Below, piece by piece: positions 35,112-46,497 of a stretch of DNA of 64,000 nucleotides (positions within the stretch are counted from its first letter, which is position 1; the number at the start of each line of letters is the position of its first letter). The notes under the pieces are model-generated. The model saw only the letters and a list, made by a program, of their open reading frames with translations. It was not told the origin of the DNA and did no database searches. The translations under genes were made by a program, and so were the position numbers. Source of the stretch: Cepaea nemoralis (taxonomy: Eukaryota; Mollusca; Gastropoda; Stylommatophora; Helicidae); the NCBI GenBank assembly GCA_014155875.1, contig JACEFZ010011719.1:213501-277500 (forward strand), read 5' to 3'.

Positions 35112-36064
35112 ATCCATCCATCATGTGCCATACTGACAAGCGTGGGCGGTCACGATTCGCCATTTCACTCGATCACCAGAGTCCAGGATCAGCCCAGTGT
35201 TCTTGTCTCGACTATGCCACGTGGCCAAGACATCCAGGTATTTAATTCTCTTTCTCTCCCTTGTTCTCTTCCCCTCGATCTTACCAGTTGTCACCAAATT
35301 CTCTAATTTATTTCTTCGCATAACATGTTCAAATATATATTTGTAGGCAACATGTTGATGTACGTGTTCGTTTATTAGTAAGTTCCTGAATTCTTTTGTG
35401 CATTAATGTGGTATTTTTACTGTTGTGTTGTTTTTCAATTTCTATGCAATTTTTCTCAGGCCATGCTTCTTTTGCCTCCTTGTATAATGTTCTGACTTGT
35501 CTGTGAATTTCTTCATATTTGGCAAAATTATATTTCTTCTTGTCTTCATTAGTTGTAAAATTTCTTCAGTCATCCATATTTATTACCCATTTTCTTTAAT
35601 TTTGGAATATTTGTTTCTGCAGCCAAACTGGTTCAATTCTTCAACATTTCCCAGTGATCATCCACATCTAGATCAGACAATATATCAAATCTACTCTTTA
35701 CTTCTATGTTAAAATTGTCTTGTATATGCTTGTCATTTTTCAATGTACACAGATCGCATTTAATGTTTTCAGTTGTATACTTCATTTTCTTTAATATTAC
35801 CCTCAATGTGACTGTAATCAATCTGTGATCACTGTAGCAGTCGGCATTGGGAACTGTTTTTATGATTGTTAACGCATTTCGAAACTTTCTGCTAATTAGA
35901 ATGTAATCAATCTGGTTTCTAGTCCTGCTGTAGGACCCTTCCCTGTCCATAATCTTCTAGGTTGTTGTTTAAAACCAAGTGTTTCCTACAATCATTTCCT
36001 GCTCTTTTGCCTATTCTACACGTCTGTATCCTCTTTCGTTTCGCTCTCCAAAACCACGGTTGCC
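35112..36064 (-). pseudogene. CFDP2-like LINE, endonuclease and 3' end only
   Basis: Minus strand: the endonuclease C-terminus TRNQIDYILISRKFRNALT, CYSDHRLITV and a linker (35633-35950), preceded by a shifted upstream endonuclease part (35919-36060), and at the left the family 3' end (35112-35335, RNKLENLVTTGKIEGK). The RT is absent, deleted between about 35340 and 35600. Confidence 0.75.
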
Positions 36065-36294
36065 TACCTGGAGAGACATATTTTGGGCTTGGAGAGTCTA
36101 GATAGGACACGGGATAGGACATGCCATGGTCTCGGCATGGACGTGCTTTTATATCGTAATACCTAGCCCTTTGTTATCATTGTCACGTAGTCACTCTCAT
36201 CATAACCCCCGGCGATCAGTTCCTTGATCTTTTTGTCATGTTTCCCGCCTGAGGCGTCGAAGTGAGCAAGTTGCAATCTTCACATGGGCCACAC

Positions 36295-36494
36295 CAGGTT
36301 GAAACACCTCTTGTTCTATACACTAAAGATAGGAGACATTGATGAATGTATCTGTGGGACTGGCAAAATGACAGAACACAACAGGCAGAAACACCACTTG
36401 TTCAGTACACTAAAGATAGGAGACTGATGAACGTAGCTTTGAGGCGGCAAAATGACGGGACACAGCAGGCTGAAAGACCACTTGTTCAATACAC
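36295..36494 (+). repeat. 86-bp minisatellite, left part
   Basis: Two to three diverged units (AAAGATAGGAGA...GATGAA, AACACCACTTGTTC), interrupted at 36494 by the hAT element and resumed at 39855. Confidence 0.88.
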
Positions 36495-37754
36495 CAGGAG
36501 TCACCAAACTTTTTGCACAGTGGGCCGGATAAATGACAACATGATGAGCGCGGGCTGTATAATCATTATGTACACTACTTGCAAGCCAGAACGAAAGCTC
36601 TAGGGAAAAATACGAAGTTTAGCATTTCATGTTAATCATGTTAATCATCAAAATATATTTCGCGTGCAATGCACACAAAAAAAAAACAAAGATAACTAAC
36701 ATATTTATTTACTAACTGCGGTTATCAAAGAAGGTGACGTTAGCAAAAAGATAGATACATCAGACCTAGTGTGCACATATCCGAATCTCACAAACTAGGC
36801 AGCAAAAAAGATTAGTGACATTTGTGAAACTGACGTTTGGCTTTCAAGATATCATCAATGTTTGGTTTGAAATGTCCTCATCCAATCAAACGAATTGCTT
36901 TCAAATGTTCATAAGTCAACCTCGTTCTATGTGTTGACTTCACATACTTCATTTTTGAAAATGTTTGCTAACAGACATAAGTTGTTACAAAAACTGATGC
37001 CAAATTTCTTCAGTTTCCGAAACTAAACATCTGGTAAGCAGCGGTAAAATTCAACAAGTTTCCCTTCTCTGTGCGTCTCTTTCAACAAGTCATTTCCTTG
37101 CAAATCAATGAGCCCCAACTGTTGTTCAACTGGCACATCATCAAGGTTACAATCAACCGGATTCTGGGACAGAAGAATGTCACTCTCAATTCTGTCAGGA
37201 TCTGAAAATCTCTCCAGAAAATGCTTCTTCAAGTCACGAATAATTTTTTTCGGCTATTGTTGCGCAAAACTATTTGAAACAGTGAAAATGAGAAGACGTT
37301 TTCTCCTTACAACTTCGCTTCAAACAATGACAGCTTTCTCCGAAATCTTTGATGACTCTGTAGAGATCACAGACAAGGTTATACTTTCCCTGAAGTTTCA
37401 AGTTCAGTTCATTCATGTGAGATGTGATGTCGACCACAAGTGACAACTTTGACAGCCAAGTATGATCTGACAGCTGTGGATCAGCTCTATCCTTTTCAGT
37501 GAGAAAAAAATATGTTTCGTTTTGGAGCTTGCAAACAGGAAACAGGATTCTACCGCAACTGAGCCATCTCACTGATGTGTAATAAGGCATGTCACAGAAT
37601 TCAGAATCAATTTCTTCAAGAAAAGCCTAGAACTGGCGGTGATTGAGTACATGTCCCCGAATGAAGTTTACAGCAGAAGCGACTGGTTTCAGTACACAAG
37701 AAATACATAAGTCTTTCCCACAGAGTGCATGCGTTTGTTAGTTAGCTAGTTAGT

Positions 37755-37898
37755 CTTTTTGCTTGTCATCCATTTTATAGGTATGTAACAAGGATTTCTG
37801 TGTTTGACAGTGATAGGTAAGTGAACTACAAGTATAAATAAAGGCAATAAAGTAACAAACATAACATAAAACTGCCATAGAAGCCTCGTGTTATTACT
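37755..37898. repeat. Inverted copy of 39288-39430 within the hAT element
   Basis: The 144-bp segment CTTTTTGCTTGTCATCCATT ... CCTCGTGTTATTAC is the reverse complement, with a few mismatches, of 39288-39430. Confidence 0.9.
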
Positions 37899-38030
37899 GG
37901 CGCTCTGTTCACACACTGCATCATAAAGAGTGCATGCTGATGTTAGTTAGTTAGTTAGTTAGTTAGTTAGTCAACTAACTAACTAACATCAGCATGCACT
38001 CTGTATGATGCAGTGTGTGAACAGAGCGCC
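37899..38030. repeat. 132-bp near-perfect palindrome
   Basis: The left arm starts GGCGCTCTGTTCACACACTG and the right arm ends CAGTGTGTGAACAGAGCGCC. The arms of about 60 bp differ at one base. The centre is (TTAG)n/(CTAA)n. Confidence 0.95.
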
Positions 38031-39021
38031 TGGAATTTGCAAATCTTTCAACTGAGTCCTGATCTGCTTTACCAGACCCTTTTTCACTCCAGCCATGTAT
38101 TTCCTCCATCAACTGTAATACCTCGAAGCTGATTCTACTGAAGGTTATAGTCTTGCAAAATTGCTTGCACTTCCACGAAAATGTCTTTTTCAGTTGTTCT
38201 TCCATGGATGCTGCAAACGATGCCAACTCTTCCGTTATCTGAAAGTCCAAATTGACACCACGATTGAATACGAGAAGTTGTAAAGTACTCGAGAGTAGAC
38301 TCATCCAGCGCCAGAGAATATCATAACAAGTTCCTAGCTTTCTCGCGTTTCTATTACACTATGTTCTCTCCAAGTTCTTATGTTTTCCGCACAACTGGTT
38401 TTTGGAATAATAGTTCCAAGAAAATCGGCTTTATAAGGGCACATCAGTAAAAGGTTGTTTCCTTGTTCTGCCATCTTATGCAATATTTTGTAACATGTAC
38501 GAGTGACAGATTCATTTTCAGATAACTTTCTCGTGAAGAGATTTCTTTGAGTTTCTCAACCACGTTTCGTGGACTCATATTTCTCAGAGGGTAACTTTCC
38601 AGAAAATTCTAAATATGTCAATAGTTGTTTTGTTTCATAGTGACGTTGAAGATTGTACTCTTTCAAAACGGCAACCTTTCGCTGCATATTACTGGTTTTC
38701 TGGTCCTTTGTTTCCGCAAAGAAGTACTTTACTCCCCATTGTTCATTGAAAACGCGACACTCGGCGTCCACTTTTCTTTTCTTAGTAGCCATAGTGAATA
38801 GTGAAGTAAACGGGATCTGAAAATTAAAAAGACATTAAATTAGAAACATAATTAAAATCCTATTGAAACACTAGGAAAGCAGAGGACTAGGGGTCACTGG
38901 TGAAGCTACGGCTTACTAAAGGTACATATAAAGTTTATAGGTAGCTTTGGTAATAAAATGTACCACATAATAAGGTTTGCAAAATATATATAGAGGGCCG
39001 GCCTAAATAAACAGCCTAGAG

Positions 39022-39222
39022 TAGTGTTTTTTCAACCGGAATTCCGCGAGTGGCAGACAGGAGTTCCACCGAAACAGACAGAAATCGCCTAAATGCAACA
39101 TTTCTGCCCATCTGGTTTATTACATAAAGTAGGACAGACCCTTGGATAATCGCACAGATTTCATTGTGCAAGATAAACATTTGCGTAAGGATCTGCTCCA
39201 GCAGAAAGGTTCAAAAACACTG
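39022..39222 (+). mobile_element. 201-bp hAT MITE nested in the hAT element
   Basis: Ends TAGTGTTTTTTCAACC and GGTTCAAAAACACTG are inverted repeats. Perfect 8-bp TSD GCCTAGAG (39014-39021, 39223-39230). No coding sequence. Confidence 0.93.
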
Positions 39223-39287
39223 GCCTAGAGACCAGCTTGATTAACACCTTGACCGGGGAATTTTTCTGAGCTGTGGATAATATGATG

Positions 39288-39430
39288 GTAATAACACGAG
39301 GCTTCTATTGCAGTTTTATGCTATGTTTGTTACTTTATTGCCTTTATTTACACTTGTAGTTCACTTAACTATCACTGTCAAACAAAGAAATCCTTGTTAC
39401 ATACCTATAAAATGGATGATAGGCAAAAAG
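39288..39430. repeat. Inverted partner of 37755-37898
   Basis: GTAATAACACGAGGCTTCTA ... GATAGGCAAAAAG, about 95% identical to the reverse complement of the other copy. Confidence 0.9.
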
Positions 39431-39854
39431 AAGTAAATATTTCGGGAGCGTCGAACCTATGTTGACAGCCGTACGCATCTGGGAGCGGGAAAGATGCGTA
39501 TTTGTGTGTGTTGCCATGGAAACCATGGTAACGTCAGAGCGTAGGCGGAGCTAACACGAGCCGGGGGAGGACTTGGGATGGCGCGAAATAAGCAAGCATT
39601 ACAATAAATAACAACATCTAGATACAATAATTGAAAATTGAAAATAGTAAATTTAAGGCACATAGCAGCCAGGAGGTCCCCGCACTTGTGAAGATCTCCT
39701 AGTATTCTAAACATAATATTTATACATTTAAATTGTATCAAAACATCTAGTGTTCCAAACATTTTACTAAGCACATTCGAGTACCATCGGCGGGCTTAAT
39801 GAACTGACGTGATGGGCCGGATCCGGCACGCGGGCCGTAGTTTGATGACCCCCG

Positions 39855-40560
39855 CAATGCACTAAAGATAGGAGACTGATGAACGTAGCTGTAGGACTAG
39901 CAAAAATGACAGAACACAACAGGCTAAAACACCACTTGTTCAACACACCAAAGATAGGAGACTGATGAACGTAGCTGTAGGACTAGCAAAAATGACAGAA
40001 CACAACAGGCTAAAACACCACTTGTTCAACACACCAAAGATAGGAGACTGATGAACGTAGCTGTAGGACTAGCAAAAATGACAGAACACAACAGGCTAAA
40101 ACACCACTTGTTCAACACACCAAAGATAGGAGACTGATGAACGTAGCTGTGGGACTGGCAAAAATGACAGAACACAACAGGCTAAAACACCACTTGTTCA
40201 ACACACCAAAGATAGGAGACTGATGAACGTAGCTGTAGGACTAGCAAAAATGACAGAACACAACAGGCTAAAACACCAACAAAGATAGGAGACTGATGAA
40301 CGTAGCTGTAGGACTAGCAAAAATGACAGAACACAACAGGCTAAAACACCACTTGTTCAACACACCAAAGATAGGAGACTGATGAACGTAGCTGTGGGAC
40401 TGGCAAATATGGCAGAACACAACAGGCTGAAACACCACGTGTTCAACACAGACTGATGAACGTAGCTATGGGGCTTGCAAAATAAGAGAACACAACAGGC
40501 TGAAACACCATGTGTTCAATACACTAAAGATAAGAGACGCTGATGAATGTAGCTGTGGGA
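39855..40560 (+). repeat. 86-bp minisatellite, main part
   Basis: Eight to nine units with exact 86-bp spacing (GATAGGAGAC at 39867, 39953, 40039...). One unit is shortened at about 40270. The hAT element splits it from 36295-36494. Confidence 0.95.
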
Positions 40561-40749
40561 AGGCAGAATGGTAGCTGAACATGTAATGCAATAGTGTTCA
40601 ACATATGCAGAGCAAAGACAACTATTTTGGCCTACACCCGATCCGTGAGAAGACAAACCCTCTGGAGATGTCGACAAGCTTAAGTTGACTGCTGCTTTCT
40701 TTGGGTATGTACAAGTTAACGTGTGAATTTATTGGGGGGGGGGGGTGTC

Positions 40750-41225
40750 GTTCTTGTTACCACAATAAATATACTGTTAAAAAATGAAACGCAACGTTAC
40801 TGCAGTTTCAATTGCAAGCGTGTACCAACATTTTATTGACGATGCTGATTCGCCCACTGCAGTAGGTTCTGGCGATGCCGGTCCGTAAGAACAGGACTTC
40901 CCTAGGGTCTTCTAACCCATAGAACATCGTCGTGCAGCCGGTTCCTGACCGTTTGATTTTAAATTCGATGAGCTCCTGGCATTGACTGGCCTGTGGAAGA
41001 CGCAGATGCAAATCGATTCCTAAGGTGACGCAGCCGTATGAAGCGGTCTTCGGCAGCAGTTGTGATTCTGGGTCTGCCACTGAGCCAGTTTCTTGAAATC
41101 GCCTCCAAAGGCGACTTATGGTGTTTCTAGCCACAATAAATTCTCTGGCTACTACACTTTGTGACTCTCCAGCCAGTAAACGTCCAATGATGATGAGTCG
41201 TTCTGTAGTGAGATGAGCCATACTT
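40750..41225 (-). pseudogene. Tc1-like transposase, N-terminal remnant
   Basis: The frame 41221-40808 (minus) starts MAHLTTERLIIIGRLLAGES, VVAREFIVARNTISRLWRRF: the paired-type helix-turn-helix of Tc1 transposases, followed by QETGSVADPESQLLPKTASY. A shift in the second half leaves the rest (PVLTDRH-like) in another frame. The catalytic DDE domain is missing. A possible terminal repeat (CTGTTAAAAAATGAAACGCA) lies at 40772-40792. Confidence 0.82.
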
Positions 41226-41990
41226 GCGTATTGAATTTTCAGCTGAATTTATTCGAGGATCGTCAATCTTTTATAGGCATTCAATAATATGGTCTGGGAG
41301 TTTTGTGTTCAGTCAATTTCACGGGATTATCATGAACCTGTCACGAGTTATTATCAAAAATATTGTTTTGACCTTGACATCTTTCATGACCTCACGAATC
41401 ATGAGGTGACTACAATTCAGGTAACCAAGAGAAGTTAATGACCAGATGGACACAGTCGATAGGTTGACTGATGTCCAGTGAGCGAATATCTTTTATGAAA
41501 GTATCACCAAAAATGTTGCATTTTTTAAAATAAATAGTCCACACATAATTTTCAAACGAACATTGGTGACTTGTGAAGTACATTGTCGTTATATGGAGAA
41601 AGTTCCCAGCACAACGTCGCCGTCATGACAACCTGTAAGAAAGCCCTTCGATTCTACTGCAACTCCTCTGTCTCATACATGTTCGTGTCCAGACTGTCTT
41701 TAAAAGCCCCCCCCCCCCTCCCGGTCAACCACTGTATTGTTTTGTTCACAGTTTATGCACCGACACACCGACCAGACTTTGGCGCGTTAATCCTGAATTC
41801 AAGTTTTCAGTTGACCATCGATCACTAATTGTATACCCGAGATGTGATCACACCCCGCGACACCCGCTGTTTGATCACCGACAAATCGCACTTTGATGTG
41901 TAATTCAGGAATGGATTAGAAGCAATCATCGTCCTTCTACGTGTTCTGCCCTTTGTCAGCCATTAAGACATAGAGCCTCAACCACACCAC
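41226..41990. other. Unassigned sequence
   Basis: Contains a poly-C run at 41708. No gene recognised. Confidence 0.35.
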
Positions 41991-41994
41991 ACCA

Positions 41995-42390
41995 AGTGGT
42001 CCTATCTTTGGCTAGCCCCGCCCCCCCCCCCTATCTTTGGCTAGCTCTCCCCCTCCCCCATTATGTTCTCCCAATATTATTCATCTTCTTCGTATGTCTT
42101 AAGGTCTCCGGTTATTTAGTTTTCCCTGTGAGTTCCAGAGTGTTTATTTCTATTGATCTCAGGTTTTCTCAGTGTGTGTCCTATCCGACGCATGCGTGGT
42201 TTCTTCAACTCTTATTTGATTGGAATTCGTTCAGTTCTCTCCACGAGCTCCACATGTCAGACTCCTTCATACCATTTTATTCCCACTATTTTGCGCAGGC
42301 ACCAAGTTGTCAATTGTTGCAGTTTATTTGTAATTCTTGTAGCTCTTCTCCGTGTTTCTGACCCATACAGTAGATTCGATTTAACATTGG
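41995..42390 (-). mobile_element. LINE C-terminal fragment (third LINE family)
   Basis: Minus-strand ELKKPRMRRIGHTLRKPEIN, the 'GHTLRKP' C-terminal motif. Related to 10985-11335. A duplicated CTATCTTTGGCTAGC with poly-C lies at its left end (42002, 42032). Confidence 0.6.
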
Positions 42391-42505
42391 AGTTAAACAT
42401 TTAAGTCTGGTGTTAACTTTAACATTGGAGTTAAACACTTAAGTCTGGTGTTGAATTTAACATTGGAGTTAAACATTCTAAAGTCTGGTGTTAAATTTAA
42501 CTTTC
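42376..42505 (+). repeat. ~45-bp tandem repeat, three copies
   Basis: TTAACATTGGAGTTAAACA and AAGTCTGGTGTTAA repeated at 42381, 42418 and 42458. Confidence 0.88.
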
Positions 42506-43470
42506 TGTGGCTTCCACAAATCTCCTAGTGCTACGAAAGCGTCTCTTGTATTTTTTATTCTAATTGTATATCTAATCTATTACCAAATGTCGTCGGTGTA
42601 GTTATATTGTCCTCAGATTTGCTTAGTGACTGTAATCATCATCTACGTCTGTCTTTAGGTGTCTTGCTATTTCGTCCCCCCCCCCCCTCCCTCCCCTCCG
42701 TGTGTTCCAGGAAAATAATAACAATCTTAAAAGACAACCAGTATAATAAACATTCCCATAACTGTGATACGTTACATCTACCTTAGGTAATTATAATTGC
42801 CATGTCAAAATTAGATTTAGCGAGTCTTGTATTATTGATTATTGCTCAGTTTTCATACGTTTGTAATGCATATTGCTGACGTTGTTGTCTGAGATTAGCT
42901 TCATAAGTGATGTCTGAATAAAATCATGCATGAGAGTAGAGAGATACGAAGAGCAGAATGCCATGCGGGCCTGGCTGCTCATTCTAATCCCTTTGAAAAT
43001 AAAGTTCGTTCCATCGTTCGTTCGTCAGTGTGTGTTATATCATGTGCCACGAATCATTGATCAGTTAACCATTATTTGTGTGAGTAAGACAACGACAACT
43101 CCAGTCGCCTGCTGGACACTGGTGATCTCCCGCCTGTGAGATCTACATCTGCTGCAGCCTGAAGTATCACGTCAGTGCCTAGTCCTACAGGCTGGACCAA
43201 GCTGGAAACTGTCAGGCTGTAAGGATCATTACATGACCCAGACATACTACAGTTGAAGTCTTCAGGTGACATTGCAGTTTCTCTCCAAACATCCTTTCCA
43301 TCCTGGCTGAGCTATGTTCAGTGCTTCAGTGGGCGGCCATCCTGCTGTGTGCATCCAGCGATCCAAGCATTTGCCATACTGTCGACAGAATGTCAGTGTA
43401 GATCCTGTGTCCAGCAGACTCGTGGTTAGGCTGGTGGTTACTGGTTTTTCGATCAAACTACAAAACATGG
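42506..43470. other. Unassigned sequence
   Basis: AT-rich with a poly-C run at 42676. A minus-strand frame (43262-43639) overlaps a LINE fragment. The part 43090-43470 may be an older repeat, not recognised. Confidence 0.35.
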
Positions 43471-43479
43471 TGTCAATTG

Positions 43480-43845
43480 CAACAAGAAAACAGGTGTTGA
43501 AGTGCTGAATAGAACCTGTACTTTTGTATGGATGTGAAACGTTGACGATGAGCAGACAAGCTGAGAAAAATCTAATGATAGTTGACATCTGGTTTCTGAG
43601 GTAAAATGCCAAGAAGACCATGGACAGACAGAAAACCAATGAGCAAATCCTACAAGAGGCAAATGAAAACCGTAAATTGATTAGAGAAATTAGACGTAGA
43701 CAGTCAAATTATTTTGGGCACGTTACAAGAAGAAACAAACTGAAGAACTTGATACATCTGCCAAGATTGAGAGGGAAAAAATAAGGGGGAGGCAGAAAAG
43801 TAAATATCTGGATGGCTTACCACATGGTATGGTCGAGACATGCAT
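43480..43845 (+). mobile_element. CFDP2-like LINE, post-RT fragment
   Basis: Pieces: VLLYGCETLTMSRQAEKNLM, NEQILQEANENRKLIREIRR, then NKLKNLIHLPRL. It matches 45120-45400 at nucleotide level. Truncated before the family 3' end. Confidence 0.75.
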
Positions 43846-43889
43846 ATTTGTATTTAATTAATATTATTACAGTATTTTCTGTATAAGGC

Positions 43890-44825
43890 TTTGGAAATAA
43901 AATGTTTACCATTTGGAATTCCAATGGTTTGGAGAAAGCCAAGAACCACTATGATGACTGTTATTTCTATGTTGTCAATATTAATGGAATTAGTGGGGGG
44001 GGGGGGGGGGTGAAGAGATCACACAAAAATGGAAATATCCAGATTTCGATACTGCTAGACGAGCTGTTCCACACAGAGATGACATACCAATTCCAACTTT
44101 CAGTCAGATATTGGATTCCCTGCTAGAAGATGCCACAGCAGTGGCATGCGGAGCGACATTGACAGTGATAGTGAATTCGAAGATGATTTCCCAACTGCTC
44201 AACACTTCTACTAGCGTGAACTGAATGATCTAATCCGAGATCTAAATCTCTCCAAGGAATCTTCAGAACCTTTGGCTTCAAGACTGAAAGAATAATAAAT
44301 TACTGACTGGTGAAACAAAGGTTACATTTTATCGCAGCAGATAGTAATGTTTTTATCCTATTCTTTTGTAAAGGAAACAATATCTTTTGAACTAATGTGG
44401 GAGGCCCTGTAAACGAAATGGGTGTAAGTTATACACTAGATGAGTGGCGACTTTTCATTGACAGCTTTGAACGAAATTTGAAAGGGGGTCTCTTACAAAC
44501 TGATAACAAATTTTGGCTCAATTCCAATTGCCTATTCTACTACAATTAAAGAGGAGTTTGCTACAATAAGCACATTTCTGAGCAAAATTTAAGTATTCAG
44601 AAAATAACTGGATGGTTTTTGTAGATCTTAAAATGATGAATTTCTTGCTGGCCAGCAAAGGGGATTCTCCAAATATTCATGCTTTATATGTTTGTAGGAT
44701 AGCATGGCAAAAGATACGCACTGGAAAAAGAAATAGTGACCGTTGAGAGATGAATTTAAAGGTGGAGAAAAATATTTTGTCAACAAGCCTCTCATTCATC
44801 GAAAAAAGAGTGCTACTGCCACCAT
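43890..44825 (+). pseudogene. Pseudogene of a dispersed multicopy protein family of unknown function
   Basis: Frame pieces: EITQKWKYPDFDTARRAVPH, RDDIPIPTFSQILDSLLEDA, later EWRLFIDSFERNLKGVLLQT, LAGQQRGFSKYS and KRVLLPPLHKAW. I know these phrases from a large family of repetitive uncharacterised proteins in invertebrate genomes, with motifs like D-D-I-P-x-P, EWRLFIDSSKRSLK, LLGQQ-G-TK-PCFLCLWDSR and LPPLHIKLG. The function is unknown to me. This copy has many stops and a poly-G run (43997-44010) and is dead. It is cut at its right end by a LINE. Confidence 0.6.
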
Positions 44826-45547
44826 TACATAAAGCTTGGCTATGTTGTGGGACGTCTGGGGTTAGAATTGAATTGTAAGAAAACACAGATTATAGTCGTC
44901 ACAAGGAAGGAAGAAATACCACAATGTAATATACAAGTAAATGGGCATATTCTTAAACAAGTGAATCGGTACAGCTATCTAGGAACAGTCATAACATTTG
45001 ATAGGAGATGCCTTGAAGAGATTAGAACAAGAATTGCCATGGCGAAGGTAGACTTTTGCAAGATGAAAAACATACTGACCAAGAAAAAGATATCAATTGA
45101 AATGAGAAAATGAGTGTTCAAATGCTACCTAGAACCTGTACTTTTATATGGATGTGAGGCGTGGACAATAAGCAGACAAGCTGAAAAGCATATGATAGCT
45201 GTGGAAATGTGGTTTCTGAGGAAAATGCAAAGAATACCATGGTCAGATAGAAAAACCAATGAACAAGTCCTTCAAGAAACAAATGAAGATCGTAAACTGA
45301 TTAGAGACATTAGACGTAGACAGTCAAAATTTTTGGGCATGTTATGAGAAGAAATGAATTGGAGAACTTTGTGAAAACTGGTAAGATCGAAGGGAACAGA
45401 CCAAGGGGAAGAACTAGAAGCAAATACCTGGATGGCTTGGCCACGTGGTATGGTCGAGACAGAAACACGGAGCTGATCCACGACTCTGGTGATCGAGTGA
45501 GATGGCAGAACATGACCGCCCACGCTTATCGGCATGGCACATAATGA
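44826..45547 (+). mobile_element. CFDP2-like LINE, 3' part (best-preserved 3' end)
   Basis: LGLELNCKKTQIIVVTRKEE, QVNRYSYLGTVITFDRRCLE, VLLYGCEAWTISRQAEKHMI, VEMWFLRKMQRIPWSDRKTN, then after a shift RRNELENFVKTGKIEGNRPR and the terminus DSGDRVRWQNMTAHAYRHGT. One stop at 45112 and a shift at about 45340. The catalytic RT core is absent. Confidence 0.82.
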
Positions 45548-45589
45548 ATTAATTCACTGCACATAAGCCACAGCGCCGAAAGAACAGAA

Positions 45590-46065
45590 CACGCAAACAC
45601 TCCATTGTATAACACGAAGAACGTCTGATCCAATAAATCCTTGGCATTGAAGGCTAGAAAAATGATTTCTGCACGATCCTAGAACCAGTTCTAACACACG
45701 GTTGTGAATCCTGGACAATTGACACACAAGCGAACATTCCCTTGCGGCCTCGCAAATGTGGATTTACATATAAATGCTGGAAATTCCCGTGCGCGGTAAA
45801 AATGAAAAGTGCAATAGACAACAACAACAAAAAACACTGATCACAAACATCTGGAAGAGGCAATCGTCGTTTTTTTTTCGCATTGTGAGACGAGAAAACT
45901 TGAAACGTGTTGTGACAACTGGAAAGACGTGTGGAAAGTGAGATAGGTGAAGACATACGGCTGCAGGGTAGATACACAGAGCGACTATGTTGTGGGACGT
46001 CTGCAGTCAGCGGTGATGACATGTCTTGGAGTTTAGGTGCGTGGTTGGGTTGCCCAACAAGAGAA
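45590..46065 (+). mobile_element. Decayed LINE 3' fragment
   Basis: Weak plus-strand pieces: LTHGCESWTIDTQ-like text at 45685, RRENLKRVVTTGKTCGK at 45885 and HVLEFRCVVG at 46020. Also a C-terminal CFDP2-like pattern. Heavily decayed. Confidence 0.5.
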
Positions 46066-46119
46066 AGATACGTTGTTCAGACTGTATAAGTCCACGAGCT
46101 GAACCTTGTTTGGGGAGTT

Positions 46120-46352
46120 ACCCCCAGCTCGTGTGGAGACAAATGATCCTGAGGGGGTGGGGGGGGGGGGGGGAGCTAAGTTTGGGGACAAATGATTTCC
46201 TCGGGCTACGTTTGGGGACAAATGATTTCATGGGGCTAGGTTTGGGAGAAAATGATTTCATGGAGCTAGGTGGGGGAAAATGATTTCATGGAGCTAGGTT
46301 TGGGAACAAATGATTTCTTCGGGCTAGGTTTGGGGACAAATGATTTCATGAG
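46120..46352 (+). repeat. ~31-bp minisatellite
   Basis: Six to seven units of GGCTAGGTTTGGGGACAAAT + GATTTCATGG, next to a poly-G run (46148-46160). Confidence 0.88.
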
Positions 46353-46497
46353 GATATTCAATAACATATGAAATCCGGTAAGACCCTGGGTCCAGACTCA
46401 ACAGAAATTATCACTGCCGTAGAAGAATATGGAATAGATCAAGTCACCAGACTGCTGAACACAATACATAATAGTGGAGATATACCGCCTGAATTAC
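46353..46497 (+). mobile_element. CFDP2-like LINE, RT N-terminal fragment
   Basis: HMKSGKTLGPDST, VEEYGIDQVTRLLNTIHNSG, DIPPEL: collinear with 5720-5870 of the LINE at 4130-7215. Interrupted at TA 46496-46497 by a mariner element. Confidence 0.75.

Larger units (their letters stand above)
36990..38792 (-). pseudogene. hAT transposase, GTF2IRD2/Charlie type, broken
   Basis: The N-terminus at 38792 reads MATKKRKVDAECRVFNEQWG then VAVLKEYNLQRHYETK: a BED-type zinc-finger region of the Charlie family that the vertebrate GTF2IRD2 proteins also carry. The CxxC half of the finger is altered (MQRKVAVL where C-L-I-C would be). Then LLVFNRGVNLDFQITEELAS (38240), a break at the palindrome (37740-38040), CISCVLKPVASAVNFIRGHV, SVRWLSCGRILFPVCKLQNE (37560), LVVDITSHMNELNLKLQGKY (37400) and the C-terminal part at 37023-37232. 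The protein would have cut and pasted the element. Several frame breaks make it inactive. Confidence 0.85.
36495..39854 (-). mobile_element. hAT (Charlie-like) DNA transposon, 3.36 kb, inserted in a minisatellite
   Basis: Ends CAGGAGTCACCAAACT (36495) and AGTTTGATGACCCCCG (39854) are terminal inverted repeats. 8-bp target-site duplications: CAATACAC (36487-36494) and CAATGCAC (39855-39862), one mismatch. The same 86-bp minisatellite flanks both sides, which fixes the borders. Inside: a broken transposase (minus strand), a palindromic insertion, and a 201-bp hAT MITE. Confidence 0.9.

Noticed and set aside
38556..38792. Host GTF2IRD2-like gene
   Set aside because: The similarity is to the hAT-derived part, and the whole lies between hAT terminal repeats with TSDs, with broken frames. 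It is a transposon.
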